A DNA stretch of 64,000 nucleotides from an uncultured Winogradskyella sp. (GCF_947498005.1 NZ_CANMIW010000004.1:124001-188000); one strand, 5' to 3'; shown: positions 8,513 to 18,502, counted from the first letter of the stretch. A program made the numbers and translations. Notes: generated by a model from the letters alone, not told the origin.

Positions 8513-9398
8513 CTACATAACAATTTGGAACAGGGAATCTGCCTGATATTCTTCTGTTCTGGTTAGTACTATTTGTTTTTCTTCGTTCATTTTGAATTTG
8601 CTTGACTCTTCGCATAGCTTGAGATTTCATCTCTTTTTCCAAATCAATATACATTTTATCAATAAATTGTAGTGAATATTTCTCAGTATTGTTTTTTACC
8701 GCATTAAATTCTTTAATATATGGTTCCCAGTCCGTTTCTAACATCTTTTTAACCATTGCTTGCGTTAGCCTAGTGTAATAAAAGTAATGACCATTAGGTT
8801 TTAAAATAATTAAGCCTTGCTTTAAATTTTTAAAAAAAATGTTCTTCAAAAAATCTGGAATTTTTTCTTTGGTATGATGTTTTAAATCAAGATTGAAATC
8901 TACATTTCTAGAATAAACGTACTTTGGAATGGCGTTATTCTTTTTTGCGAATTTCACACATTTTTTCTGTCTCTCATCAAAGCCAATTCTTCTTTCTAAA
9001 TATTTTTTTTCTGAAGAATTATCAAGTTCATCATGCTCTTTCTTTAAATACTGCGATTTTTTATAATGGGAGAAGCCTAAAATTGAATCTTGAAAAACTA
9101 AGATAATACTTTTGTCAAATTGCTTAATGTTTAAGTATTTTTTTAAAGCGTTCTGAATTTGAGGGAGTTCGGTTTCATTAAAATAACCGAAATCATAAGT
9201 TTTAATAAGTCTCTTTATAACTAATGAGTCTTGAATAACCTTTTCCTCTCTATATATAGTTTTAAGGACATTTTGATAATAGGTAGTTTCATCAATTTGC
9301 TCTAACTCCTCATTAATATATATTATTGGTTTAGAGTCATCTTGAGAAAAGCTACAAATTGAAAATATGAATAGTATATAAATTAAATGGTTATTCAT
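8499..9398 (-). CDS. Exported protein of unknown function
   Basis: About 299 residues from the ATG at 9398, chosen because it begins a signal peptide (NHLIYILFIFSICSFSQ); a longer frame reaches 9443. The protein is charged and lysine-rich, with a helical mid-section and a C-terminal segment rich in Arg, Asn and Thr. A repeated YYQNVL / FYYTRL aromatic pattern is seen, but no known domain. It overlaps rlmH by 14 bp and is likely co-transcribed with it. Function unknown. Confidence 0.6.
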   Translation of the reverse strand: MNNHLIYILFIFSICSFSQDDSKPIIYINEELEQIDETTYYQNVLKTIYREEKVIQDSLVIKRLIKTYDFGYFNETELPQIQNALKKYLNIKQFDKSIILVFQDSILGFSHYKKSQYLKKEHDELDNSSEKKYLERRIGFDERQKKCVKFAKKNNAIPKYVYSRNVDFNLDLKHHTKEKIPDFLKNIFFKNLKQGLIILKPNGHYFYYTRLTQAMVKKMLETDWEPYIKEFNAVKNNTEKYSLQFIDKMYIDLEKEMKSQAMRRVKQIQNERRKTNSTNQNRRISGRFPVPNCYVGGTY

Positions 9399-9488
9399 AG
9401 ATTGTATTGATGTTAGTGAAACTAAATTACAACAATATTTCAAATATCATCTTTCAATTCCTATTTTTACATCAAATAAGTATTTAGT

Positions 9489-10346
9489 ATGATTTCACAA
9501 GCACAATTCGATAAAGAAATAGAATTAATAATCTCTAATGCCATCCGCGAAGATGTTGGCGATGGTGATCATAGTTCATTAGCATGCATACCAGCTTCAG
9601 CGCAAGGAAAAGCAAAATTATTGGTAAAAGATACAGGTGTAATTGCAGGTGTAGAATTTGCTAAACAAGTATTTGCTTATGTGGATGCTGATATGACAGT
9701 GGAAACCTTAATTGAAGATGGAAGCCGAGTTAATCATGGCGATATTGTGTTTTATGTTGAAGGTGCTTCACAATCTATTTTAAAAGCAGAGCGTTTAGTA
9801 CTTAATGCGATGCAACGTATGAGTGCTATTGCAACAAAGACTAGAGAGTTTGTTGATATTTTAGAAGGTACAGGAACCAAAATTTTAGATACGCGTAAAA
9901 CAACACCAGGTATTAGAGCTTTAGAAAAATGGGCTGTAAAAATTGGTGGTGGTGAAAACCATAGATTCGCATTGTATGACATGATTATGCTTAAGGATAA
10001 TCACATTGATTTTGCAGGAGGCGTTTCTAAAGCCATTAATTTGACTAAGGATTATTTAAAGGATACCAAAAGAGATTTAAAAATCATTGTAGAAGCAAGA
10101 AACCTTGATGAAATAAAAGAAATTTTAGATTGTGGTGGCGTTTACAGAATTTTAATTGATAACTTTAATTACGAGGACACGCGCAAAGCTGTAAAATTAA
10201 TAGGAGACCAATGTTTAACTGAATCTTCTGGTGGAATTAACGAAAACACCCTTAGAAAATATGCCGAATGTGGTGTGGATTATATTTCGTCTGGTGCATT
10301 AACTCACTCCGTTTACAACAAGGATTTAAGCTTAAAAGCGGTATAA
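9489..10346 (+). CDS. nadC: Nicotinate-nucleotide pyrophosphorylase (carboxylating)
   Basis: A 285-residue quinolinate phosphoribosyltransferase that converts quinolinate and PRPP to nicotinate mononucleotide, CO2 and PPi in de novo NAD synthesis. Visible landmarks are REDVGDGDHSS near the N-terminus, LNAMQRMSAIAT, the RKTTPGIR substrate loop (about residues 138-145), KIGGGENHR, MIMLKDNH, the VEARNLDEI barrel strand and ESSGGIN near the phosphate site. Length is typical. nadA and nadB are not in the window. A probable YihY-family gene follows after 59 bp. Confidence 0.97.
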   Translation: MISQAQFDKEIELIISNAIREDVGDGDHSSLACIPASAQGKAKLLVKDTGVIAGVEFAKQVFAYVDADMTVETLIEDGSRVNHGDIVFYVEGASQSILKAERLVLNAMQRMSAIATKTREFVDILEGTGTKILDTRKTTPGIRALEKWAVKIGGGENHRFALYDMIMLKDNHIDFAGGVSKAINLTKDYLKDTKRDLKIIVEARNLDEIKEILDCGGVYRILIDNFNYEDTRKAVKLIGDQCLTESSGGINENTLRKYAECGVDYISSGALTHSVYNKDLSLKAV

Positions 10347-10405
10347 AAAAGCTCTTTGTAATTAAACGTCATAGTAGATGATGAAAGAGAGCTAAAAGCT
10401 AAATA

Positions 10406-11386
10406 ATGACTAAACACATAGAAGATAAATTAGATAAGATTCCGGTTTTAAATATAATTGTGCGTTTTTTTAAGCAGATTAGATTACCAGGATTTGAAGG
10501 TTTATCCATTTATGATTTGCTAGAGCTCTACGTTATGGGAATCGTGAAAGGTGCACTAACCACAAGAGCTAGTGCTATTGCTTTTAGTTTTTTTACAGCA
10601 ATATTTCCGTTTTTATTATTCGTAATTATTTTAATTCCGCATATTCCAATTCCAGAATTTCAAGCTGAATTTTTAGATTTTTTAAATTCATTTTTACCAC
10701 CTCAGACTTCAGATTTTTTCATTTCGAATATTTTTGATAACATAAGTGGAAATGGAGGAGGAGGTCTATTGTCTTCGGTTTTTTTATTATCTATGTTATT
10801 AATGGCAAATGGTGTAAATGCTGTTTTTTCTGGTTTTGAAAATTCGTATCATAAACAATTAACTAGAAATGTATTTAAGCAATATATTTTTGCATTAGGT
10901 ATCGCATTAATCTTAGCGATTTTAGTATTGTTAACCGTTGCGTTTTTTGGGTATTTTCAGATATATGTGATCGAACCGTTATATGAAAGTATTAATAAAG
11001 AAATGGTGTCTGAAGATAACTCTAGTGTTGGATGGATCATCTTTGCAAAGTATATGTTTTTTGTACTCATGACGTATTTAGCAACAGCAACACTATATTA
11101 TTTTGGAACAAGAGAAGGCCGAAAATCTAGATTCTTTTCCGTTGGTGCTCTATTGACCACATTACTAATAATTTTAACCTCCTATTTTTTTGGGATATAC
11201 ATTAATAACTTCTCGCAGTATAATGAGCTATATGGCTCAATTGGAGGTTTGTTAATCTTGTTACTTTATCTGTGGTTAAACTCTAACATTTTGCTATTAG
11301 GTTACGAGTTAAATGCATCACTTCAGTTTTTAAGAAAACATCCTAGAGCTAAAAAACCTATTAATTTCAAGGAAATTATTAGTTAA
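10406..11386 (+). CDS. YihY/BrkB-family inner-membrane protein
   Basis: A 326-residue polytopic membrane protein of the YihY (formerly RNase BN/BrkB) family. Six hydrophobic segments are visible; the family signature TTRASAIAFSFFTAIFPF is near residues 52-69 and ELYGSIGGLLILLLYLWLNS near 272-291. The function is not firmly established; transport has been suggested for relatives. It follows nadC after a 59-bp gap and overlaps the convergent response-regulator gene by 8 bp. Confidence 0.9.
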   Translation: MTKHIEDKLDKIPVLNIIVRFFKQIRLPGFEGLSIYDLLELYVMGIVKGALTTRASAIAFSFFTAIFPFLLFVIILIPHIPIPEFQAEFLDFLNSFLPPQTSDFFISNIFDNISGNGGGGLLSSVFLLSMLLMANGVNAVFSGFENSYHKQLTRNVFKQYIFALGIALILAILVLLTVAFFGYFQIYVIEPLYESINKEMVSEDNSSVGWIIFAKYMFFVLMTYLATATLYYFGTREGRKSRFFSVGALLTTLLIILTSYFFGIYINNFSQYNELYGSIGGLLILLLYLWLNSNILLLGYELNASLQFLRKHPRAKKPINFKEIIS

Positions 11387-12113
11387 AATGTCTAAGGAAT
11401 TCTTCTTTTCTTCGCACTGATATTGGCACTTGCGCATCATTAGACATCAATACGTAGCTTTGTTTGCCTTTAAAATATTGCTTAACGTGGTCTATATTTA
11501 TTAAATGCGATTTGTGTGCTTTAAAAAACGATCCATCATCTAGTAAATCTTCATAAAACTTAATAGGCTTAGAAACCATTGTTTTGCCATTCTTGGTAAA
11601 AATATGTGTGTAACTAGTATCGGCTTCTAAATGAATAATGTCTTCAACTTTTAAAGTTTCAAAGCCTGTTAATGACGGAATTGTAATTACCTTTTTTTGG
11701 TTAGGTTTTATGTTTTTAAATAAACTTTGAAGTTGCTGCTCCATGCTTTGCTGGGAAATGGTTTCTTTTAATCGTGAAACGGAAGCATTAAAATCGTCAG
11801 CATCAATTGGTTTTAATAAATAATCAATAGCGCTGAACTTAAAGGCTTTTATCGCAAAATTATCAAAAGCAGTCGTGAATATGACTTTAAAATTTTTAGT
11901 GTCAATAGCTTGAAGAAAATCAAATCCTGTTTTTTCATGAATTTTAATATCTAAAAACACTAAATCTGGTTCTAGTTGCGGAACGAGTTCTAAGGCTTCA
12001 TCAACCGTATCTATAACTTTTAAGACATTAAAGGTATTAGGATGTCTATCAATTAAATTTAAAACACGGTCAGAGCAATGTTTTTCGTCGTCTATAATGA
12101 TGGTTTTTATCAT
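11379..12113 (-). CDS. LytTR-family response regulator
   Basis: A 244-residue two-component regulator. The receiver domain (about 1-120) has acidic residues D8/D9/E10, phospho-acceptor D55 in LVFLDIKIH, and a conserved K in YLLKPID. Residues about 140-244 form a LytTR DNA-binding domain with HLEADTSYTHIF, FFKAHKSHLINIDHV and the VPISVRRKEEF end. It lies 1 bp downstream of its cognate LytS-type kinase. The likely target is the divergent exported operon at 14067-17016, though this is inferred from adjacency only. Confidence 0.93.
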   Translation of the reverse strand: MIKTIIIDDEKHCSDRVLNLIDRHPNTFNVLKVIDTVDEALELVPQLEPDLVFLDIKIHEKTGFDFLQAIDTKNFKVIFTTAFDNFAIKAFKFSAIDYLLKPIDADDFNASVSRLKETISQQSMEQQLQSLFKNIKPNQKKVITIPSLTGFETLKVEDIIHLEADTSYTHIFTKNGKTMVSKPIKFYEDLLDDGSFFKAHKSHLINIDHVKQYFKGKQSYVLMSNDAQVPISVRRKEEFLRHFN

Positions 12114-12114
12114 A

Positions 12115-13902
12115 TTAATAAGCTAGTTGCATAGGTAGTGAAACGTTTATTCTGGTGCCTTCGGTCTTATCAATAATTTCTACATCTCCATTTGTGTTTT
12201 TCAATTTATTAATAATCTCAATTCTACTTTTCGTAATAGCCATTCCTAAAGATTTGTTATTACTATTAGCTTTGTTTGCTGTAGAGGATTTTCTACCAAT
12301 TCCATTATCATCCACACTACAAACGAGCATGTCGTTTTCGGCATAAAACGAAATGGTTAAAACACCAGTATTTTCTTTTTGCGCTAATCCATGGATAATA
12401 CTGTTTTCTATAAAAGGTTGCAAAATCATTGGAGGTACAAGGATATTGTCTTCATCTAAGTTGTCATCTACTTCTATAACATAGTTAAAGCTATCGTTGA
12501 AGCGTTTACGCTCAATATCCATGTAGGTTCTTAGTAATGAAATATCTTCACTCAGTAGAATTTCCTTTTTCTCAGAATTCTCTAAAGTGAGTCGCATTAA
12601 TTTGGCAAACTTGCTTAAATAATCGCTTGCAGATTGCGTATCATTTTTTAAAATATAGTCGCCAATTGAGTTTAAAGAATTAAATATAAAATGCGGATTC
12701 ATTTGAGAGCGCAACGCTTTCAATTCTGTATCAGAAACCTTAGCGTTAAATTCGGCTTCCTTAGATTTAGAAACGGCATCTTGCTTTCTTCGGTATAGAA
12801 TGAAACCAATAATTGCGGCTAAAACCAATCCCGTACCTCCAAGAATAGATGCGTTTTTAATAGATTTTTGGCGTTCAATTTCAATTTGTGCTATAGCTTT
12901 GTCTTTATCAGCTTCAAACTGAATTTCCTTTCTAGAAATTTCTAACTTTCTGTCAGCATTTATTAGACTGTCTCTTAAAACAATATGTTCTTTATAATTG
13001 GTAAGTGCGTTTTTATAATCGCCTTTTTTAGCATATACATTGGCTAAAGTTGCTAAAGCACTATTTTTAGTGGATAAACTATTTAAACTTTCACTCAACT
13101 TTATACTGTTTGAAGCATAATATTCAGCTTTTTCAATGTTGTTGTTTTGCAAATAAACTTCGGCAGCATTAGTGTAAGCCGTAACACGTAGGCCTCCAAT
13201 ATTATTGGATTCAATTAAGTCTAAACTCTCTTGTGTATTTAATAATCCATCTTCTAAAAAGCCTGCATTTGTTTGCATTAAACCCAAATTGGTTTTAATG
13301 TTTGCCATAAACATAAAATGCTTGTTTTGTTCTGCGCCTACCAATGACTTTTTGTAGTAATAAATGGAAGAATCTAACTTTTTTTGTTCACCATAGACAT
13401 TACCAATATAAAATTCGGTAGTGTATTTACTCTTGTTTTCAGGATTATGCAATAAGGTTTTAAAGCTTTTTAAAGCTTTAGTGTATTCTTGCTGTTCTAA
13501 ATATATAAGACCAATATTGGTGAGAACACCAATAACATATTTTTGAAATTTTGGCTCTTTTTCAAAGACTTCATAGGCCTGTTGATAATACTCTAAACCT
13601 TTTAATGGATCAGATAATAAGTAATGTTGGATAATGCCTAAATTATTATAAGATATACCTATGCCTTTAGGATAATTAAGTTTTTTTGATATGTCTAGAG
13701 TTTTGTTATTGTATGCCGTCCATGTGGTATCAGCAGGTGTTAAAAACATCTTTCGTGCCACATACTTAATTCTAAGATTTACATAATTAGTGTCTTGCGT
13801 TTTGTAATTAGTAATGATGTTTTCTAAAGAGTCAATCATTTTATTCTGAGAAACACAACATAGTGAAGTCAACAAAAAAACGATAATCAGGGATTTTTTC
13901 AT
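12115..13902 (-). CDS. LytS-type sensor histidine kinase with TPR sensor domain
   Basis: About 595 residues from the ATG at 13902, which starts a signal peptide ending CCVSQ; a second ATG lies at 13914. The N-terminal half holds about six tetratricopeptide repeats (for example GIGISYNNLGIIQHYL and AYTNAAEVYLQNNNIEKAEY). A membrane segment (ASILGGTGLVLAAIIGFILY) follows, then the His_kinase domain with RSQMNPHFIFNSLNSIGDY and an HATPase with PPMILQPFIENSIIHG and DNGIGR. TPR-containing LytS kinases are common in Flavobacteriaceae. It pairs with the LytTR regulator just downstream. Confidence 0.93.
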   Translation of the reverse strand: MKKSLIIVFLLTSLCCVSQNKMIDSLENIITNYKTQDTNYVNLRIKYVARKMFLTPADTTWTAYNNKTLDISKKLNYPKGIGISYNNLGIIQHYLLSDPLKGLEYYQQAYEVFEKEPKFQKYVIGVLTNIGLIYLEQQEYTKALKSFKTLLHNPENKSKYTTEFYIGNVYGEQKKLDSSIYYYKKSLVGAEQNKHFMFMANIKTNLGLMQTNAGFLEDGLLNTQESLDLIESNNIGGLRVTAYTNAAEVYLQNNNIEKAEYYASNSIKLSESLNSLSTKNSALATLANVYAKKGDYKNALTNYKEHIVLRDSLINADRKLEISRKEIQFEADKDKAIAQIEIERQKSIKNASILGGTGLVLAAIIGFILYRRKQDAVSKSKEAEFNAKVSDTELKALRSQMNPHFIFNSLNSIGDYILKNDTQSASDYLSKFAKLMRLTLENSEKKEILLSEDISLLRTYMDIERKRFNDSFNYVIEVDDNLDEDNILVPPMILQPFIENSIIHGLAQKENTGVLTISFYAENDMLVCSVDDNGIGRKSSTANKANSNNKSLGMAITKSRIEIINKLKNTNGDVEIIDKTEGTRINVSLPMQLAY

Positions 13903-14066
13903 TCGGTAAATCAATTAATAGCTAGGTTAAAAATAGTAATTAATTGTTGAAAACTAACTACAAGTTCTACGTTAATATATTCAAAGTCAACGATAATAAG
14001 TTTGCTATGGTGATTAAAGATAAATCGTTGTTCCTTTAAATATTATTAATCCATAAAATGCAAATC

Positions 14067-14594
14067 ATGAAAATAATACTGCAATCTCTAAAAATCACTT
14101 TAACTTTTTTAATAATTGTAAGTTGTTCTAGTAGTGATGACTCAGATTCTGATGTATATGGAACTATTCAATTATCTGGGGCAGATACAGCTGTTGTTGG
14201 GTCTTCATTAATTGTTGGTAATATAGATTCTGATGCTTTAGATACCACAGGCACATCGAGTTCAGTAGTGCTTCTAGATGAAAATACAACTATTGAAAAT
14301 GGCGAATTAGAATCTTCAGATTTTTCAAACGCTTTTATAATTGTAGCAGCAGAGTTTGCACCTCAAGATGAAGCAGCAGCAGAGAAAACAATTTCAATGA
14401 CTATTATTAAAAACGGAGTTCAAATGAGTTATGTGTGTTCCACACCTGCTATAAGCGCTGCGGATAATATGGATTGTGGTACTGGTTTTAGTGTAGATAA
14501 AGTAAATAAGCAAGTTGTTTTTACCAATACAAAGGTTATCAATGTTGATAATGAGAGTGTATTAACCATGAATGGTGTTATTCAATATGACTAA
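14067..14594 (+). CDS. Lipoprotein of unknown function
   Basis: About 175 residues from the ATG at 14067 (an alternative ATG is 9 bp upstream). The signal peptide ends in a lipobox IVSCSSSDDSD, an acidic-serine stretch common in Bacteroidota surface lipoproteins. The rest is Ser/Thr/Ala-rich beta structure with two Cys (SYVCSTP, MDCGTG) that may form a disulfide. It is the first gene of a five-gene, closely spaced exported operon divergent from the LytS/LytR pair. Confidence 0.65.
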   Translation: MKIILQSLKITLTFLIIVSCSSSDDSDSDVYGTIQLSGADTAVVGSSLIVGNIDSDALDTTGTSSSVVLLDENTTIENGELESSDFSNAFIIVAAEFAPQDEAAAEKTISMTIIKNGVQMSYVCSTPAISAADNMDCGTGFSVDKVNKQVVFTNTKVINVDNESVLTMNGVIQYD

Positions 14595-14612
14595 TAATTA
14601 AAATCTCTAACT

Positions 14613-15041
14613 ATGAAATTAATCAATCCAAACAAGCCTCATTTAGTAATAGTATTGTCAATGTTTATATTGCTTCCACTTATCGGTTGGTCTCAAGTAA
14701 AACGTTTAAAACCACCAAAGAGAAACTCCAAAATAGAAAGTGTAGATAAATTTGTTAATCATTCTTTTGAGCTGTATTACAAAGTCTTTGTCTATGATAG
14801 CTTAACTAGAGCAGGTATTGAAGTGCCAGCAGAAATTGAAGATGAATTAATTGAACGAGCAGAAAGCGATGTAGATAGTTTGTGGCAAGAAGTTCCAGAT
14901 ATTGTAGATGACATTAGTGATGCTTCATTTATGAAACAAGCAAAGGCCACGCTGAATTTAAATCGATCTAAGAAAGCATTAAAATTCTGCATGTTTGCTG
15001 TTAAGGAATACTTTGTAGGCACAAAAGAAGACGAAGATTAA
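14613..15041 (+). CDS. Small exported helical protein of unknown function
   Basis: 142 residues with a signal peptide ending IGWSQ, then a basic segment (VKRLKPPKRNSK) and an acidic helical body ending EDED. No known domain. It is second in the operon, 18 bp after the first gene and 10 bp before the third. Several aromatic/hydrophobic heptads suggest a helical bundle. It is presumably periplasmic. Confidence 0.65.
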   Translation: MKLINPNKPHLVIVLSMFILLPLIGWSQVKRLKPPKRNSKIESVDKFVNHSFELYYKVFVYDSLTRAGIEVPAEIEDELIERAESDVDSLWQEVPDIVDDISDASFMKQAKATLNLNRSKKALKFCMFAVKEYFVGTKEDED

Positions 15042-15051
15042 ATAAAAACCT

Positions 15052-15927
15052 ATGAAAAAAATAGTTACTCATTTTATTTTACTGATAGGGCTTTTGTCTT
15101 TAAATGCACAATCTTATAAAAGTGCATTTAGAGCAGATATGTGCAGTTGTTTAGAAGAAGAAAGTCTAAAAAGACCATTAACAGAAAATGCCTTTAAAAC
15201 CTGTTTAAGAGAAACGTTACCAACGTATGCAGAACAGATTGATGCGAGTATTATTGAAGCTGATCCTCAACAGAAATATCTAAAAGGGCAACTGGCTAGA
15301 AAAGAATTATTACTTGCAATGCCAGCTGAATTGATATACACCTGCGATGCCTATTATAAGCATATTGATTATCAGAGAACCAGTAAAAAACTCATTTCAC
15401 GAGAAAATGCAAAGGAAAGTGAATTAGAACGCTATGATCAAATGGTGGCTTTGTCTCCAACATCTAGCGCTTATTATATGAGAGCTCAAATACATTTTAA
15501 GTTAGGAAATTTAAAAGAAACGGAAGCTGATATTAATAAATGTTTAGAACTAAACCCAAATAAAGAGAATTTTAAATCTACAAGACATGAGTTAAAACTT
15601 TTAGCTTGGGTTTATGAGGAGCAAGAACGCTATGCTGAAGCTATCGCACTCTATGATAAAATTTATTTTGGAGAATTAGATATAGAAGTATTGAAGTTAA
15701 GAGCCCTTGCAGATAAAAAAAGAGGAGGAACGTTAGGGAATATGCCATCTGCAGCAGAATTAAATGAGCCAAATAGACAGGCGCAGGAGATAAATGTTAA
15801 TAGTAAGCAAGATCGCCTAAATAAGAATATTCATAAAAAAACAAATAAAAATACTAGTAGAACGAGCAGTGATAAGTCGGTAAAAAAGACTGATTCTGCC
15901 TCGCTTAGAAAATTGTTCAAATTATAA
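15052..15927 (+). CDS. Exported TPR-repeat protein
   Basis: 291 residues with a signal peptide ending LNAQ. The N-terminal part has three or four Cys (ADMCSCLEEE, KTCLRE, IYTCDAYY) and may be disulfide-bonded. Residues about 130-225 form two or three tetratricopeptide repeats (SAYYMRAQIHFKLGNLKE, LLAWVYEEQERYAEAIALYD). The last 60 residues are a Lys/Ser/Asn-rich, probably disordered tail. It likely acts as a periplasmic scaffold with its operon partners. Confidence 0.7.
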   Translation: MKKIVTHFILLIGLLSLNAQSYKSAFRADMCSCLEEESLKRPLTENAFKTCLRETLPTYAEQIDASIIEADPQQKYLKGQLARKELLLAMPAELIYTCDAYYKHIDYQRTSKKLISRENAKESELERYDQMVALSPTSSAYYMRAQIHFKLGNLKETEADINKCLELNPNKENFKSTRHELKLLAWVYEEQERYAEAIALYDKIYFGELDIEVLKLRALADKKRGGTLGNMPSAAELNEPNRQAQEINVNSKQDRLNKNIHKKTNKNTSRTSSDKSVKKTDSASLRKLFKL

Positions 15928-15949
15928 ACTAATAAATCAATCTCTCATT

Positions 15950-16465
15950 ATGAAAAACAAGTGTGTATTTACAATTATTTTAAGTCTCTTTTTATTTTCA
16001 GAAATGCAATCACAAAGTATATCTGATCCTGGCAAACTAGGTGTTGGTTTGGCATCATCTTTTCCGGCTTATGGATTAAGCGCTAAATATAATTTTACGG
16101 AGACGCATGCTGGTCAAGTCATTCTTGGAAGTGCGGCTTATGGTTTTGGTACCAGTTCATTAGCTATTTCTGGTCGTTATCTTTATAATTTTGAATCAGG
16201 AGGTAATAAGCTGGTATATAGACCTTATGCTTATGGGCAATTAGGTTATTTTAGTGTAAAAGTAAAGTTTTTAGATGTTTCTGAATCCTATAATACGGTT
16301 TCATTTGGTGTTGGTGGAGGTATTGAAGGTACTATTCCAGAATTTGTAGAAGGTTTGGCATTTAATGTAGAATTAGGCTATGTAGGAGGTTCTTTTGATA
16401 AAGGAATTGGGAGCTTTGCTGGTTTTGCGTACGGTGTTGGTATTCATTATTATTTCGATTTATAA
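15950..16465 (+). CDS. Exported outer-membrane beta-barrel-like protein
   Basis: 171 residues with a signal peptide ending MQSQS. The mature part resembles an 8-stranded barrel: repeated Gly/aromatic strands (LSAKYNFTETHAGQVILG, RPYAYGQLGYF, VSFGVGGGIEG, GFAYGVGIHYYFDL) ending in hydrophobic residues, as outer-membrane proteins do. Fourth of five genes in the exported operon. Confidence 0.7.
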   Translation: MKNKCVFTIILSLFLFSEMQSQSISDPGKLGVGLASSFPAYGLSAKYNFTETHAGQVILGSAAYGFGTSSLAISGRYLYNFESGGNKLVYRPYAYGQLGYFSVKVKFLDVSESYNTVSFGVGGGIEGTIPEFVEGLAFNVELGYVGGSFDKGIGSFAGFAYGVGIHYYFDL

Positions 16466-16485
16466 ATCTTATAAAAATTAAACTC

Positions 16486-17016
16486 ATGAAAAAAATATTA
16501 ATTTGTTTACTGGCCATAACATTGGCAAGTTGTGATACAGACGAAATTATTAGTCAGCTTGGTGAAGGTACTGTACAGGCAGATATTAATGGAGAAACAA
16601 AAACTTGGGAATTTGGCCCAAATTCATTAGGTGCTGTATTAACGAGCCAAATGGCAGGCTCTGAGGTTTTATATGCATTGGGTATTGCGGCATCTACAGA
16701 TGGTGTTTCAGATAATTCAGTGAGTAGATCTATTGGTATTGTTGTATTTGTAGATAGTCCTGATGCTATTTTTTCAGGAGCATCATTTAACACACCTTCC
16801 GATCTTGTTTTAGGGACGTATAGCTATGAAAATGGAACAACGATTATTGATGCAGATCAAACAGTATCAGCTACATTATACATTTCTTCAGTGGATGCCT
16901 CTGGAGAAAAAATGTCAGGGACATTTAGTTATGAAACTACTGATGAAGACACAAATACTACATATTCTATTTCTAACGGAAGCTTTACAGATATTCCATA
17001 TCATTATGATTTTTGA
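16486..17016 (+). CDS. Lipoprotein, DUF6252-like
   Basis: 176 residues with a lipoprotein signal (lipobox LASC, Cys16). The mature part has the pattern QADINGETKTWEF ... YSYENGTTIID ... GTFSYETTDEDT ... NGSF that I associate with the DUF6252 family of Flavobacteria lipoproteins; the family call is from memory and not verified. Function unknown. Last gene of the operon. Confidence 0.6.
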   Translation: MKKILICLLAITLASCDTDEIISQLGEGTVQADINGETKTWEFGPNSLGAVLTSQMAGSEVLYALGIAASTDGVSDNSVSRSIGIVVFVDSPDAIFSGASFNTPSDLVLGTYSYENGTTIIDADQTVSATLYISSVDASGEKMSGTFSYETTDEDTNTTYSISNGSFTDIPYHYDF

Positions 17017-17451
17017 ATCTAGAAAATTTTAATTCTGTACATGTCTTTATTGTAAAATGCTCAATTTCAGTGATCTAAGTTATTTTTGACTAGGTTTTTT
17101 ACAGTTTGTCGTAAATTTTTGCAGTTTTTATTGAAATTGTAGTTCTTTAATCTGTTGAAAATAAGAAGTTTGCGATTGTTTCATTAGACTGTTTCGCCTA
17201 AGTTTTTATGTGTAAATTCAATAGTATATAGAATTAATGATTTAATTCATTGCAGACACTATTTTATTTAAAATCGATACATCCTTAATTCTGTTCATTT
17301 CACTTTTTTATAATCAATAATTATCTGTCTATACATAATCTATTGTATTTATAGACAAGAATGCATGTGTTTAATTGCGTCATTGAAGTTTTTAAACATG
17401 TTTCAATAAAATTTTATTTAGCTATTAATTAATTCTTAAAAACAAAAACAA
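17017..17451. other. 435-bp AT-rich intergenic region, no gene seen
   Basis: Both strands are full of stops and no credible small ORF is present. The region must hold the 3' end of the exported operon and the promoter of the gene at 17452, but no clear terminator hairpin or promoter with both elements could be picked out. Confidence 0.5.
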
Positions 17452-18489
17452 ATGAAAACAAATTTTTTACTTTTTATTAGTGCATTTCTAGTAACAGTGA
17501 GTACATATTCACAAAACACTTGGATTGTTGACAATAATGCTGGTGCAACTGCAGATTTTACAGATTTGCAATCTGCAATTAATACATCGGTAGCTGGAGA
17601 TACCATATATATACAGCAGTCTGAAACAAATTATGAGGATGCTACCGTGAACAAGTTATTAAACATAGTAGGTCGTTCGCATAGTGAAAATTCATATACT
17701 TCTAAAATGGATGTAATGACCATTGCAGAAACAGGGTCCGGTTCATTTATTAGTGGATTATGGATAGATGATTTGTATACTGAGAATAGTGCAATAATTA
17801 CAAATATGAAAATTCAAAATAATTACTTAGATAGTGTTGATTTTTCTGGCACCTCAGTAATGAATAATTCGTTTCTATTAGGGAATGTTATTAATAGTGC
17901 AAGTGATATTAGAATGAGTAATTCAGTAATATCACATAACCTCTTCACAGGAGCTGGTATAATATTTGATTTTTATGATATAACTTTTAAAAATAATGTC
18001 ATTCTCATAAATGATTATTCAAATGCAACTGGTTTAAATAACACCACGTATTCTGCAGCTAGTCCAAATAATATTACGGTAGAAAATTGTATATTAATTA
18101 AAGCAACAGGCACAGCAGATGTAACTAACTTTAGTTCTGGTAATGATGGTTTTGTGTTTGAAAACTGTATTAGTTACAATGCACAAGGTGGTTTTGTAAA
18201 TTTACCCTTTGAAGGTGTGGATACTAACTTAAATGATATAGATCCTCAATTTTTAGCAGTATCAGATGCTGGTTTTAATGCTTATACAAATGATTATCAT
18301 TTACTATCAGGTTCTCCAGGAATTAATTTTGGAAATGATGGATTAGATGTGGGTATTTATAACAGTGGATATAGTTTTAATAATTTTGGGTTTACTAATG
18401 GTGTGCCGCGTGTTTCTATTACAGCAATTACTAATACAGTTGCTGAGGGTGCAGATGTAGAGGTTACAATACAAGGTAATACAAATTAA
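17452..18489 (+). CDS. Exported right-handed beta-helix-type surface protein
   Basis: 345 residues with a signal peptide ending TYSQ. The body contains repeated short strands with Asn ladders (ITNMKIQNNYLDSV, NSVISHNLFTGAG, NITVENCILIKATG) typical of parallel beta-helix proteins, starting with a DNNAGATADFTDLQSAINTS segment common in this group. It ends at VEVTIQGNTN without a T9SS sorting domain, unlike the next gene, which begins 13 bp later. It may be secreted by another route, or may have lost its tail. Substrate unknown. Confidence 0.65.
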   Translation: MKTNFLLFISAFLVTVSTYSQNTWIVDNNAGATADFTDLQSAINTSVAGDTIYIQQSETNYEDATVNKLLNIVGRSHSENSYTSKMDVMTIAETGSGSFISGLWIDDLYTENSAIITNMKIQNNYLDSVDFSGTSVMNNSFLLGNVINSASDIRMSNSVISHNLFTGAGIIFDFYDITFKNNVILINDYSNATGLNNTTYSAASPNNITVENCILIKATGTADVTNFSSGNDGFVFENCISYNAQGGFVNLPFEGVDTNLNDIDPQFLAVSDAGFNAYTNDYHLLSGSPGINFGNDGLDVGIYNSGYSFNNFGFTNGVPRVSITAITNTVAEGADVEVTIQGNTN

Positions 18490-18502
18490 TAAAGATAATA
18501 AT

